A stretch of DNA of 64,000 nt, from NCBI RefSeq assembly GCF_014656475.1, contig NZ_BNCM01000009.1, positions 1-64,000 of the forward strand. Direction: 5' to 3'. A model generated the notes under the pieces. That model saw nothing but the letters and a program-made list of their open reading frames with translations. It did not search any database and was not told where the DNA came from. This DNA is from Sinomonas cellulolyticus (GTDB lineage: Bacteria; Actinomycetota; Actinomycetes; Actinomycetales; Micrococcaceae). Of this stretch, positions 27,460 through 35,922 are shown one piece after another. Both the position numbers and the translations under genes were made by a program. The stretch's first letter is position 1. Each line of letters starts with the position of its first letter.

Positions 27460-27503
27460 ACGACGGCGCCGCCTCCCCCGCGCGGGGAGTGCGGCGCCGT
27501 CGT
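27460..27503. terminator. strong hairpin after the MHS transporter
   Basis: A perfect 13-bp stem ACGACGGCGCCGC/GCGGCGCCGTCGT encloses an inner CTCCCC/GGGGAG pair. It lies 13 nt after the stop and 26 nt before the next IclR start codon. No U-tract follows. Confidence 0.65.
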
Positions 27504-27528
27504 CGTGCGTCGCGGATAGGGTGTGTCC

Positions 27529-28317
27529 ATGACTGAGAACAGCGAGCCCTCCGAGGGACGCGGAGGCTCCCCCGTCTCAACCGCCCTCGCGGTACTGCGC
27601 TGCTTCAGCGTCGACGAGCCGCTGCTGGGCGTGACCGAGATCGCCGCCCGGGTCGGCATGCATAAGAGTTCGGCATCGCGGGTCCTGGCCACGCTCGAGT
27701 CCGAGGACCTCGTCGAACGGGACCCCGCCTCGCGGCGCTACCGGCTCGGCCTCGGGATCATCGCCATGGCCGGCCCCCTGCTCGCCGACCTGGATGTGCG
27801 GCGCGCTGCGATCCCCGTGCTGCGCGGGCTGACCGAGCGCACCGGCGAGACGAGTGCGCTGCTGCTGTGGAGCGGACACGAGGCCGTGGCGGTCGAGCAG
27901 GTTCCGAGCCCCCACCAGGTCAAGCACACCACCCCTCTGGGCACCCGCTATGCGACGGCGCTCTCCTCGTCGGTGCAGGTGTTCCTCGCGGCCATGCCGG
28001 CGGAGTCGGCACGCGCGCTCGTCGCTGACGGCACCGTCGCGCTGTCGGACGCGGACGACGCAGGCCTCGGCGCCTACGCCGCGCGCCTCGCCGAGGCCGC
28101 GGAGCGCGGGTATGCGGTCAACTACGGCGAGACCGCTCCCGACGAGGTGGGCGTCTCCGCCCCCGTCCGCGACCACCGCGGCGAGGTGGTCGCGGCGGTC
28201 CTCGTCTCGGCGCCCCGGTTCCGCATCTCGGAGGCGCAGCTGGCGGGTCTCGGCGAGGAGTGCGCCGGGGCGGCGGCCGAGGTCACGCGCCGGCTCGGCG
28301 GCAACCCGTCGGACTAG
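27529..28317 (+). CDS. IclR-family transcriptional regulator (second paralog)
   Basis: 262 aa, very similar throughout to the IclR protein at 25134: TALAVLRCFSVDEPLLGVTE, IAARVGMHKSSASRVLATLE, TGETSALLLWSGHEAVAVEQ and VSAPVRDHRGEVVAAVLVSA. The pair looks like a local duplication around the transporter. The N-terminal tail is shorter. Near-identical recognition helices (HKSSVSRML against HKSSASRVL) suggest the two compete for the same operator. No GTTGC-N7-GCAAC site precedes this gene. Confidence 0.87.
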   Translation: MTENSEPSEGRGGSPVSTALAVLRCFSVDEPLLGVTEIAARVGMHKSSASRVLATLESEDLVERDPASRRYRLGLGIIAMAGPLLADLDVRRAAIPVLRGLTERTGETSALLLWSGHEAVAVEQVPSPHQVKHTTPLGTRYATALSSSVQVFLAAMPAESARALVADGTVALSDADDAGLGAYAARLAEAAERGYAVNYGETAPDEVGVSAPVRDHRGEVVAAVLVSAPRFRISEAQLAGLGEECAGAAAEVTRRLGGNPSD

Positions 28318-28373
28318 GGGCCCGGGAGTCAGGCGCCGCCGGGATCACGCGCCCGCGGCCACGCGCTCCCCGA

Positions 28374-28775
28374 TCAGCCGTCCTCCCTGTCCGGATTCTC
28401 CAGCCGGAAGAACGTGGACTGGCGGCCGTCGCTGCGCTGCTCCTGGTAGATGAAGTTGAGGCGGCGTTCGTCGAACGTGCCGAACCAGTCGTCCCAGCTG
28501 ATCTTCTCGAGCGAGTCGCTGTCGCCGCCGAAGTCGATGCGCAGCACGCCCGGCCGGCCGCCGTGCTCGGTCCCGGGGACGGTCGCGGGCACGCCGTTGC
28601 GCTCCTCGGCCCACTGGCGGATCACATCGTGGTTCGTCGTGACGAGGCTGCGGCCTTCACGCTCCGGCTCCTCGTCAGGCGACGTGATCTCCTGCGAGTA
28701 CTTCAGCGAGTCCGACGAGCCCTTGCCCGTGCGGATGCCGCCTTCCTTCTCCTGCTTCTCCTGCTTGCCTGCCAT
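28374..28775 (-). CDS. conserved hypothetical protein
   Basis: 133 aa, highly charged and without a signal peptide or membrane segment. The Lys/Glu-rich N-terminus (about 45 residues) looks disordered. The rest, TTNHDVIRQWAEERNGVPAT, RPGVLRIDFGG, KISWDDWFGTFDERRLNFIY and FFRLENPDRE, is a compact conserved-looking domain. I recognise the sequence type as recurrent in high-GC bacteria but know no function. CAAGGAGG precedes the ATG. It stands alone. Confidence 0.75.
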   Translation of the reverse strand: MAGKQEKQEKEGGIRTGKGSSDSLKYSQEITSPDEEPEREGRSLVTTNHDVIRQWAEERNGVPATVPGTEHGGRPGVLRIDFGGDSDSLEKISWDDWFGTFDERRLNFIYQEQRSDGRQSTFFRLENPDREDG

Positions 28776-28844
28776 GCCCGGCCTCCTTGTCTTGGAACTG
28801 TGCCCTGCCCCTGCACACTTCCCTCGAGTCCGTCCGGCAAACGG

Positions 28845-29279
28845 CTACTCGGCGATGTCCTCCGCCCACACCTCGGGGTGATCCCGCTGGAACTCGGCCA
28901 TCATCTGAGCACAGCGCGGATCGTCCAGCACCTCGACCTCGACACCCCGCGAGCGCAGCAGCCCGATCTCGCCGGGGAAGGTCCGGTCCTCCCCCACCAC
29001 CACGCGCGGGATCTTGAACTGGAGGATCGCACCCGTGCACATCGCACACGGGGCCAAGGTCGTGTACATGACGGTGTCCCGGTAACTGCGCTGGCGCCCG
29101 GCGGCGCGCAGTGCGGACATCTCGCCGTGGGCGATCGGGTCCCCCTGCTGGACCCGCTCGTTGTGCCCCACGGCGACCACCTCGCCGCCGCGCACGAGTG
29201 CCGCGCCGATGGGGACCCCGCCCTGCGAGAGGCTCTCGCGCGCAGCCGCCACCGCGGCCTCGAACCCCGGAACGCTCAT
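28845..29279 (-). CDS. yeast-type (FCY1-like) cytosine/nucleoside deaminase
   Basis: 144 aa Zn-dependent deaminase. The ligands are HGEMSAL (His plus the proton-shuttle Glu) near residue 56 and the PCAMCTGAI pair of Cys near residue 84. The second half (TVMYTTLAPCAMCTGAI, IPRVVVGED, GVEVEVLDD, EVWAEDIAE at the C-terminus) resembles yeast cytosine deaminase rather than bacterial CodA or TadA. The likely reaction is cytosine or an analogue to uracil plus ammonia. The start codon overlaps the stop of the alcohol dehydrogenase gene (ATGA). The substrate is not proven. Confidence 0.82.
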   Translation of the reverse strand: MSVPGFEAAVAAARESLSQGGVPIGAALVRGGEVVAVGHNERVQQGDPIAHGEMSALRAAGRQRSYRDTVMYTTLAPCAMCTGAILQFKIPRVVVGEDRTFPGEIGLLRSRGVEVEVLDDPRCAQMMAEFQRDHPEVWAEDIAE

Positions 29280-30346
29280 CGCTGCGCGTCGGCGGGCACG
29301 AGCATCACCTTGATCGAGCGGCGCTCGTCCATGGCCCTGTACGCCTCGGCCGCGTCCTCGAGCGGCATGACCGCATCGAACACGAGACCGGGGTTGATCT
29401 CTCCGGAGAGCACGTCGTCGAGGAGCTCCGGCAGGTAGGCCCGGGTCGAGGCGGCGCCGCCGCCCACCGAGATGTTCTTCGCGAACAGAGTGCCGATCGG
29501 CAGCTCGGAGCCGCCCGCGGGGACACCGACGAAGCCGAGACTGCCGCCGGGGCGCGTGCAGCGCAGCGCCTGGTCCATGGATTCGTGGGTGCCGACGCAC
29601 TCGAGCACCGAGTCCGCGAGGACGCCGCCCAGGATCTCCCGCACCTTCTCGGCGGCCTCCTTGCCGCGCTCGGCCACCACGTGCGTCGCGCCGAACTTGC
29701 GGGCAATGGCCGCGCGGTCCTCGTGCCGGGACATGGCGATGATCTGCTCGGCGCCCAGCCGCTTCGCCGCGAGGACCGCGCAGAGGCCGACGGCGCCGTC
29801 GCCCACCACCACGACGCTGCGGCCGGGGCCCACGTGAGCGGCGACCGCGGCGTGGTGGCCGGTGCCCATGACGTCGGAGAGGGTGAGGAGGCTCTTGGTG
29901 AGGTCCTCGTCCGGATCGGTGACACCGGGGACGGGCACAAGGGTGCCGTTGGCCATGGGCACGCGGACACGTTCGCCCTGCCCTCCGTCCACGGGCAGGC
30001 CGTTCTCGTCGGTGGCGCCCCACGCCGCCCGGTGCTCGCAGGCAACCTGCACCCCGTCACGGCACGGCGGGCACTCGCCGCACGAGATAGCCCAGGGCGC
30101 CACGACGAAGTCGCCCACCTTCACCGCGGTGACCTCGTCGCCGACCTCCTCCACCACGCCCACAAACTCGTGCCCGATCGGCTTGGCCTCGGTGATCTCC
30201 CGGACACCGCGGTACGGCCACAGGTCGGAGCCGCACACGCATGCAGCAGCCACCCGGACCACCGCGTCGCCGGGGAGCAGGAGCTCGGGGTCGGGCCGGT
30301 CCTCGACGCGGATGTCGCGGGTTCCGTGGATCATCGTGGCGCGCAT
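29276..30346 (-). CDS. zinc-dependent alcohol dehydrogenase (MDR family)
   Basis: 356 aa. Catalytic zinc residues are visible in ACVCGSDLWPYRG (Cys near 38) and IGHEFVGVVEEVGDEV. The structural zinc loop CGECPPCRDGVQVAC holds four Cys near residues 89-103. The NAD(P) fold carries VVVVGDGAVGLCAVLAAKRL near residue 177. It oxidises an unknown alcohol or reduces an aldehyde. It is coupled to the deaminase gene by a 4-nt overlap, an unusual pairing. The LuxR gene diverges upstream. Confidence 0.88.
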   Translation of the reverse strand: MRATMIHGTRDIRVEDRPDPELLLPGDAVVRVAAACVCGSDLWPYRGVREITEAKPIGHEFVGVVEEVGDEVTAVKVGDFVVAPWAISCGECPPCRDGVQVACEHRAAWGATDENGLPVDGGQGERVRVPMANGTLVPVPGVTDPDEDLTKSLLTLSDVMGTGHHAAVAAHVGPGRSVVVVGDGAVGLCAVLAAKRLGAEQIIAMSRHEDRAAIARKFGATHVVAERGKEAAEKVREILGGVLADSVLECVGTHESMDQALRCTRPGGSLGFVGVPAGGSELPIGTLFAKNISVGGGAASTRAYLPELLDDVLSGEINPGLVFDAVMPLEDAAEAYRAMDERRSIKVMLVPADAQR

Positions 30347-30431
30347 GGAGGCTCCTTGCGTTGGCGTTGGGGCGGTTCAGGTCAAACCTACTCCGGATGT
30401 CGCGCCGGCGCGTCGGGCATATCCTCTTCTC

Positions 30432-32096
30432 GTGGCGGTATCCACCCCCGCACCGCTCGTGGCGGACGGCCGAAGGCTCTACGCTGCCGGCGCCTGGACA
30501 CGCGCGCTCGACGCGTTCGAGCGAGCGGACCGGGCCGCGCCCCTCAGCGCCCGCGACCTCATGCTCACGGCGTTCAGCGCGTACCTGCTGGGGCGGGAGG
30601 AGCGCAGCATCGATCTCCTCGTCAGGGCCTTCCGGGAGTTCCTCGCCGCGCACGACGACGCCGCTGCCGCCCGCGCCGCCTTCTGGCTCTCCTTCGCGCA
30701 CGACACCCGCAGGGACCGCGCGCAGGCGGAGGCGTGGGGGCGGCGCCTCGCTGCCGTGCTGGACGATGGCCATCTCGGGCCCGAACGGGCGCTCCTGCTG
30801 TCCGGCCTGGGGCACCGCAGCCTCGCCACGGCCGATCCCGCAGAGGTGCGCAGGGCCCTCGAGCTCTCCCGCGAGGCGATCGCCTTGGCACGACCCGCCG
30901 GGGACACGGACACCGAGGTGTTCTCCCACCTGAGCGCAGGGTGGGCCCTGCTGCGGCTGGGAGGCACCGCGGATGGCCTCGCCGAGCTGGACGAGGCCAT
31001 GGCGCGGGTGGCCGCGAACGAGGTCCGGACCCCGATCGTGAACGGCGTGGCGTACTGCTCGGTGATCTCCGCGTCCCTGTGGGCCGACGATCTGGCGAGG
31101 GCCCGCGAATGGACCGCCGCGGCAACGGCGTGGTGCGACCGCAGCCCCGAGCTCGTCCCGTTCCGGGGCCAGTGCCTCGTGCACCGGTCCCAGGTGAAGA
31201 TGCTCGACGGCGACTGGCCCGGCGCGCTCGACGAGGCACTCCGCGCCACCCACCGGCTGCTCGCCTCGGACGCGGGCCTCGCCAGCTACCAGCTGGGGGA
31301 GGTCCACCGGGTGGCCGGCCGCTTCGCCGAGGCGGAAGACGCCTACCGGCTCGCCAACTCGGCCGGGCGCAGGCCCGAGCCGGGGCTCATGCTGCTCCGG
31401 CTTGCCCAGGGCCGGGCGGACGCTGCCGCCGTCACGGCACGGCGCCTCAACACCGAGCTGACCCGCCGCAGCGAGCGCGACGAGTTCCTCCCGGCCTACG
31501 TGGAGGTGATGGCTGCCGCAGGCGACGTCGAAGCGGCGCGCGCCGGCGCCCGTGAGCTCGCGGCAGTCGCGGAGAGGGCGGAGCAGGCGCGCACAGCATC
31601 CGCGCCGGTGCCGCGGGCGAGGGCCCTCACGGCGGAGGGCGTGGCCCTGTGCGCCGCGGGCGAGGCGGCCCTCGCCGTCGGGCGTCTCCGCGAGGCCTCC
31701 CTGGCCTGGCACGGCCTCGGCATGCCGTACCTCGAGGCTCGCGCCCGCGCCGTGCTGGGGCGCTGCTATGCGGCCCTCGGGGACGATGAGGCTGCCGCGC
31801 TCGAGGTCGAGGCCGCGCGGTCCACGTTCGAGCGCTTGGGCGCCGCCCCCGACCTCGCGGCACTGCCGGCGGATGCGCCGGGCTCCCCCGCCGAAAGCCC
31901 GGGCGCGCCCCTGACCGACCGCGAGGTGGAGGTGGTGCGTCTCGCGGCCCAAGGGCTCACGAACAGGGCCATCGCGGGGCGCCTCGTGATCAGCGAGAAG
32001 ACCGTGGCGCGGCATCTGGCGAACATCTACGCGAAGCTGGGCATCGCCTCCCGCGCCGCGGCGACCGCCTACGCCTACGAGCACGGCCTCCTCTGA
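30432..32096 (+). CDS. LuxR-type regulator with TPR-like helical repeats
   Basis: About 554 aa. Roughly 480 residues of Ala/Leu/Arg-rich helical repeats resembling TPRs (for example ALELSREAIALARPAGD, AGRFAEAEDAYRLANSAG) precede a C-terminal LuxR HTH: LTDREVEVVRLAAQGLTNRA, then RLVISEKTVARHLANIYAKL. There is no N-terminal ATPase domain, so it is not a full MalT/LAL protein. GTG 30432 lies 7 nt after TATCCT with no ribosome site, which suggests a leaderless mRNA. The flavin monooxygenase-like gene follows on the same strand and may be its target. Confidence 0.82.
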   Translation: MAVSTPAPLVADGRRLYAAGAWTRALDAFERADRAAPLSARDLMLTAFSAYLLGREERSIDLLVRAFREFLAAHDDAAAARAAFWLSFAHDTRRDRAQAEAWGRRLAAVLDDGHLGPERALLLSGLGHRSLATADPAEVRRALELSREAIALARPAGDTDTEVFSHLSAGWALLRLGGTADGLAELDEAMARVAANEVRTPIVNGVAYCSVISASLWADDLARAREWTAAATAWCDRSPELVPFRGQCLVHRSQVKMLDGDWPGALDEALRATHRLLASDAGLASYQLGEVHRVAGRFAEAEDAYRLANSAGRRPEPGLMLLRLAQGRADAAAVTARRLNTELTRRSERDEFLPAYVEVMAAAGDVEAARAGARELAAVAERAEQARTASAPVPRARALTAEGVALCAAGEAALAVGRLREASLAWHGLGMPYLEARARAVLGRCYAALGDDEAAALEVEAARSTFERLGAAPDLAALPADAPGSPAESPGAPLTDREVEVVRLAAQGLTNRAIAGRLVISEKTVARHLANIYAKLGIASRAAATAYAYEHGLL

Positions 32097-32134
32097 CCCG
32101 GGGTCAGCTCCCCACGACCCGGGGTCACCTCCCC
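32095..32134. repeat. two tandem GGGGTCA-CTCCCC units
   Basis: Two 19-nt units, GACCCGGGGTCAGCTCCCC (32095-32113) and GACCCGGGGTCACCTCCCC (32116-32134), repeat with period 21 directly at the stop codon of the LuxR gene. Related units occur at 44110-44160. Confidence 0.75.
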
Positions 32135-32219
32135 TGCATAGAAATGCCCATGCCCTCCGCACGCGGAATGCACCATCCGCCCGACGCGCTCCCGTGCAAC
32201 CCAGCCGTACCGTCGAGGC

Positions 32220-33341
32220 ATGAGCAGCATCCAGCCCCAGACACCCCTTCCCCTCGGCAGCGACGAGCACCCCCGGCGTGTGGAGACGGTGATCGTCGGC
32301 GGCGGCCAGGCCGGCCTCGCGGCGGCGCACTGGCTCGCCGAGTCAGGCAGCGACTTCCTCGTCGTCGAGGCGGCTGAGCGGGTGGGCGACCAGTGGCGCC
32401 AGCGCTACGACTCCCTCCGCCTCTTCACTCCGGCCATCGCCAACGGCCTTCCCGGCGCACCGTTCCCGGGCCCCCGCTTCGCGTTCCCGAGCGCGCGCGA
32501 GCTCGGAGACTACCTCGAGACCTACGCAGCGCCGTTCGCGGACCAGATCCTCAAGGGAACACGAGTCACCCGCGTCGACGCGCTGGACGACGGCGGCTTC
32601 CGGGTCGCAACGAGTGCGGGCACCATCGACGCCGCACACGTGGTCGTCGCAACCGGTTCCGATGCCGAGCCGAAGATCCCTGAGGTCACGGCCCTTCTGG
32701 ACCCCGGCATCCGGCAGCTGCACTCGAGCCGCTATCAGAACCCGGACCAGCTGCTCCCCGGGCCGGTTCTCGTGGTCGGCGCGGGGACGTCCGGGGCGGA
32801 TCTCGCCCTCGAGGCGGTCCGGTCGGGGCACGAGACGTGGCTGTCGGGGCGGCATCCGGGCGAGATCCCGGGCAACGAGTTCGTCCGCGGCCCTCTCTTC
32901 TGGCTCGTGTCGAACTACGTCCTGACCCTGAAGAACCCCATCGGCCGCAGAGTCCGGCCGAAGATCCGCAGCGGCAGCGCTCCCCTCGTGCGCACCAAGC
33001 GCCGCGACCTCGATGCCGCCGGCATCCACCGCACCCAGGCTCGCACTGTAGGAGCGGTGGACGGGAAGCCGCAGCTCGACGACGGCACCGTCCTCGACGT
33101 CGCGAACGTCCTGTGGTGCACCGGATACCGGGGCGACTACTCGTTCCTGCCTGTCGGCGTCCAGATCGGGACAGACGGGTTCCCCGCGGAGCACGACGGC
33201 GCGGCAGACGGCGTCCCCGGCCTGTACTTCGTGGGGCTGATGTTCCAGCGAACCTTCGCCTCGCACCTCGTGGGCGGCGTGGGGAAGGACGCGAAGGTCG
33301 TCGCAGACATGATCCATGCCCGCTCCCTCGCCCCCGTCTGA
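32220..33341 (+). CDS. FAD-dependent flavin monooxygenase-like oxidoreductase
   Basis: 373 aa. The FAD motif is VETVIVGGGQAGLAAAHWLA (residues 21-40). A second dinucleotide motif, VLVVGAGTSGADLALEAV (NADPH), lies near residue 183, followed by VLWCTGYRGDYSFLP near 300. The order matches CzcO/YUCCA-type flavoprotein monooxygenases. A strict FxGxxxHxxxW fingerprint is not visible; LHSSRYQNPDQ is in its place. The substrate is unknown. The ATG has no clear ribosome site. Confidence 0.82.
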   Translation: MSSIQPQTPLPLGSDEHPRRVETVIVGGGQAGLAAAHWLAESGSDFLVVEAAERVGDQWRQRYDSLRLFTPAIANGLPGAPFPGPRFAFPSARELGDYLETYAAPFADQILKGTRVTRVDALDDGGFRVATSAGTIDAAHVVVATGSDAEPKIPEVTALLDPGIRQLHSSRYQNPDQLLPGPVLVVGAGTSGADLALEAVRSGHETWLSGRHPGEIPGNEFVRGPLFWLVSNYVLTLKNPIGRRVRPKIRSGSAPLVRTKRRDLDAAGIHRTQARTVGAVDGKPQLDDGTVLDVANVLWCTGYRGDYSFLPVGVQIGTDGFPAEHDGAADGVPGLYFVGLMFQRTFASHLVGGVGKDAKVVADMIHARSLAPV

Positions 33342-33363
33342 ACCCTCTAGCTGCCGTCTCAGA

Positions 33364-33433
33364 GTCGCCCTCTGGAAGCCACCTCCTGCAGGCCACCTTC
33401 TGGAGGTCACCTTCCGTGGGTCACCTCCGGTGG
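33364..33433. repeat. 14-bp tandem repeat, about five units
   Basis: Units starting at 33364, 33378, 33392, 33406 and 33420 share G(T/C)C(A/G)CC(T/C) followed by a TCTGGAG-like segment. Examples are GCCACCTTCTGGAG and GTCACCTTCCGTGG. It lies 20 nt after the monooxygenase stop, in a non-coding gap of about 250 nt that also holds the sucD terminator. Confidence 0.75.
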
Positions 33434-33522
33434 GTGGGGACGAGGCCGGGGCTGCACTCCTCCCCAGCCTTCCCTGCACTCCAGGGTATGACACCCAGAA
33501 GCTGACTCACCCACGGACGACG

Positions 33523-33560
33523 GCGGCCGGTCGCCTTCCGCAGAGAAGGCGACCGGCCGC
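33523..33560. terminator. strong terminator after sucD
   Basis: A perfect 16-bp stem, GCGGCCGGTCGCCTTC/GAAGGCGACCGGCCGC with a 6-nt loop, lies 35 nt after the sucD stop between convergent genes. There is no U-tract; high stem stability may compensate. Confidence 0.7.
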
Positions 33561-33595
33561 GGTCGTGGTTCGGGCTGTGCTCAGCCCCGCGTGCA

Positions 33596-34531
33596 TCAGA
33601 GGTTTGAATCGGGGGTGTGCACCGGGTAGACCGAGCGGAGGAGGTGGGCGGTCTCGGACGGCGTCTTGCCGACCTTGACGCCAGCGGCCTCGAGGGCCTC
33701 CTTCTTCGCCTGCGCGGTGCCGGAGGAACCGGAGACGATGGCGCCGGCGTGGCCCATGGTCTTGCCCTCGGGGGCGGTGAAGCCCGCGACATAGCCGACG
33801 ACCGGCTTGGTGACGTTGTTCTTGATGAACTCGGCAGCGCGCTCCTCGGCGTCGCCGCCGATCTCGCCGATCATCACGATCGCCTTGGTCTCCGGGTCCG
33901 CCTCGAACGCCGCGAGGGCGTCGATGTGGGTGGTGCCGATGACCGGGTCGCCGCCGATGCCGATGGCGGTGGAGAAGCCGAGGTCGCGGAGCTCGTACAT
34001 CATCTGGTAGGTCAGGGTGCCGGACTTGGACACGAGGCCCACGCCGCCCTTGCCGGTGATGTTCGCCGGAGTGATGCCCACGAGGGCCTCGCCCGGGGTG
34101 ATGATGCCGGGGCAGTTCGGGCCGATGATGCGGGTGGTCTGGTTGCCGTTCGCGTCCTTGCGGGACTGGGCGAGCGCCCAGAACTCGGCGGAGTCCTGCA
34201 CCGGGACACCCTCGGTGATCACCACGACGAGGCCGATCTCGGCCTCGATGGCCTCGACCACGGCGTCCTTGGTGAAGGCCGGCGGGACGAACACGATGGA
34301 CGTGTCCGCGCCGGTCTCCGCCATGGCCTCCTTGACGGAGCCGAAGACGGGCAGCTCGAGCGCGTTGCCGTGCTGGTCCGTGTGCGAGACCGTGGTGCCG
34401 GCCTTACGGGCGTTCACGCCGCCCACGATGTTGGTCCCGGCCGCGAGCATGCGGGCGGTGTGCTTGGAGCCCTCGCCGCCGGTGATGCCCTGGACGATGA
34501 CCTTGTTGTCCTTGTTGAGGAAGATCGACAT
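33596..34531 (-). CDS. sucD: succinyl-CoA synthetase alpha subunit
   Basis: 311 aa, about 20 longer than the usual alpha subunit. It binds CoA through the N-terminal Rossmann-type fold ([32 protein letters not shown]). It carries the phosphohistidine in [10 protein letters not shown] near residue 264. [17 protein letters not shown] is the classic middle signature. With sucC it makes ATP or GTP from succinyl-CoA in the TCA cycle. It follows sucC by 13 nt and is ended by a strong hairpin. Confidence 0.96.
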   Translation of the reverse strand: MSIFLNKDNKVIVQGITGGEGSKHTARMLAAGTNIVGGVNARKAGTTVSHTDQHGNALELPVFGSVKEAMAETGADTSIVFVPPAFTKDAVVEAIEAEIGLVVVITEGVPVQDSAEFWALAQSRKDANGNQTTRIIGPNCPGIITPGEALVGITPANITGKGGVGLVSKSGTLTYQMMYELRDLGFSTAIGIGGDPVIGTTHIDALAAFEADPETKAIVMIGEIGGDAEERAAEFIKNNVTKPVVGYVAGFTAPEGKTMGHAGAIVSGSSGTAQAKKEALEAAGVKVGKTPSETAHLLRSVYPVHTPDSNL

Positions 34532-34544
34532 GGTGTGGCGTCCC

Positions 34545-35723
34545 TTACTTCGCTGCGTTCGACGAGTTTGCGAGCTCGGCGGCCTTGTCCGCGCCCTGGT
34601 CCATGTTCTCGGCGAGGGTCACCAGCGGGTGGTTGGCCTCGTGGAGGATGCGGCGGCCCTCCTCGACGTTGTTGCCGTCGAGGCGGACGACGAGCGGCTT
34701 GTCAGCCTTGTCGCCGAGCTTGTCGAGGGCGCCCACGATGCCGTTGGCCACCGCGTCGCACGCGGTGATGCCGCCGAAGACGTTCACGAACACGCTCTTG
34801 ACCTGCTCGTCGCCGAGGATGATGCCGAGGCCGTTGGCCATGACCTCTGCGGAAGCGCCGCCGCCGATGTCGAGGAAGTTGGCCGGCTTGACGTTGCCGT
34901 GCTTCTCGCCGGCGTAGGCCACGACGTCGAGCGTGGACATGACGAGGCCCGCACCGTTGCCGATGATGCCGACCTCGCCGTCGAGCTTGACGTAGTTGAG
35001 GTCCAGCGCCTTGGCCTTGGCCTCGAGCGGATCCTCGGAGTCCTTGTCGGCGAGCTCCTCGTGCTCCGGGTGGCGGAAGCCGGCGTTCTCGTCGAGGGAG
35101 ACCTTGCCGTCCAGGGCGATGATGTCCCCGGCGCCGGTGCGGACCAGCGGGTTGACCTCGACCAGCGTGGCGTCCTCGCCCTTGAAGACGTCCCACAGCT
35201 TGACGATGACGTCCGCGACCTTCTCGCGAAGCTCGGGGGCGAAGCCGGCGGCCTCGACGATCTCGGCGGCCTTCGCGGCGTCGATCCCGACGGCCGGGTC
35301 GACGGGGACCTTGGCGAGGGCGTCCGGGCGCTCGACGGCGAGCTGCTCGATCTCCATGCCGCCCTCGACCGAGCACATGGCGAGGTAGTTGCGGTTGGCG
35401 CGGTCCAGCAGGACCGAGAAGTAGAACTCCTCGGCGATGTCGGCGCCGGCGGCGATCATGACCTTCTTGACCGTGTGGCCCTTGATGTCCATGCCGAGGA
35501 TGGCGGAGGCGTGCTCGAACGCCTCGTCAGCGGTCTTGGCGACCTTCACGCCGCCGGCCTTGCCGCGGCCGCCGACCTTCACCTGAGCCTTGACGACGGT
35601 GACTCCACCGATCTTCTCGGCCGCGGCCTTGGCTTCCTCGGGGGTGTACGCAACGATCCCGGCAAGCACGGGAACACCGTGCGCCTCGAACAGATCGCGC
35701 GCCTGATACTCAAACAGGTCCAC
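34545..35723 (-). CDS. sucC: succinyl-CoA synthetase beta subunit
   Basis: 392 aa, normal length. The ATP-grasp N-terminal part is complete ([40 protein letters not shown]). The ligase part has [14 protein letters not shown] and INVFGGI-like [14 protein letters not shown] near residue 310. The start is GTG with AGAGGA upstream. sucC-sucD is a simple two-gene operon. Confidence 0.96.
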   Translation of the reverse strand: MDLFEYQARDLFEAHGVPVLAGIVAYTPEEAKAAAEKIGGVTVVKAQVKVGGRGKAGGVKVAKTADEAFEHASAILGMDIKGHTVKKVMIAAGADIAEEFYFSVLLDRANRNYLAMCSVEGGMEIEQLAVERPDALAKVPVDPAVGIDAAKAAEIVEAAGFAPELREKVADVIVKLWDVFKGEDATLVEVNPLVRTGAGDIIALDGKVSLDENAGFRHPEHEELADKDSEDPLEAKAKALDLNYVKLDGEVGIIGNGAGLVMSTLDVVAYAGEKHGNVKPANFLDIGGGASAEVMANGLGIILGDEQVKSVFVNVFGGITACDAVANGIVGALDKLGDKADKPLVVRLDGNNVEEGRRILHEANHPLVTLAENMDQGADKAAELANSSNAAK

Positions 35724-35882
35724 GGTTCAGGTCCTCTACGTCGAAGTAGTGCTGACTCGGAGCAAGCCACGAGGCGCCGCGGGGAGCTCCCCGACGGCGG
35801 GCCTGATGCTCCAAGGGGAAACTCTAGCCCCTTGCGGCGTTGCGGATTGAACCGGGGCGCCATTCGTGACCAAGGGCACAGC

Positions 35883-35897
35883 TCTACAGCGTGTAGA
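35883..35897. promoter_or_regulatory. palindrome upstream of sucCD
   Basis: TCTACA-GCG-TGTAGA is a perfect 6-bp inverted repeat in the 199-nt gap between sucC and the convergently placed stop of the glycosyltransferase gene. It lies 160 nt upstream of the sucC start and could be an operator or part of the promoter. I see nothing else certain in this gap. Confidence 0.35.
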
Positions 35898-35922
35898 ATC
35901 CGCGCGCCGGCCACGGACCGTG

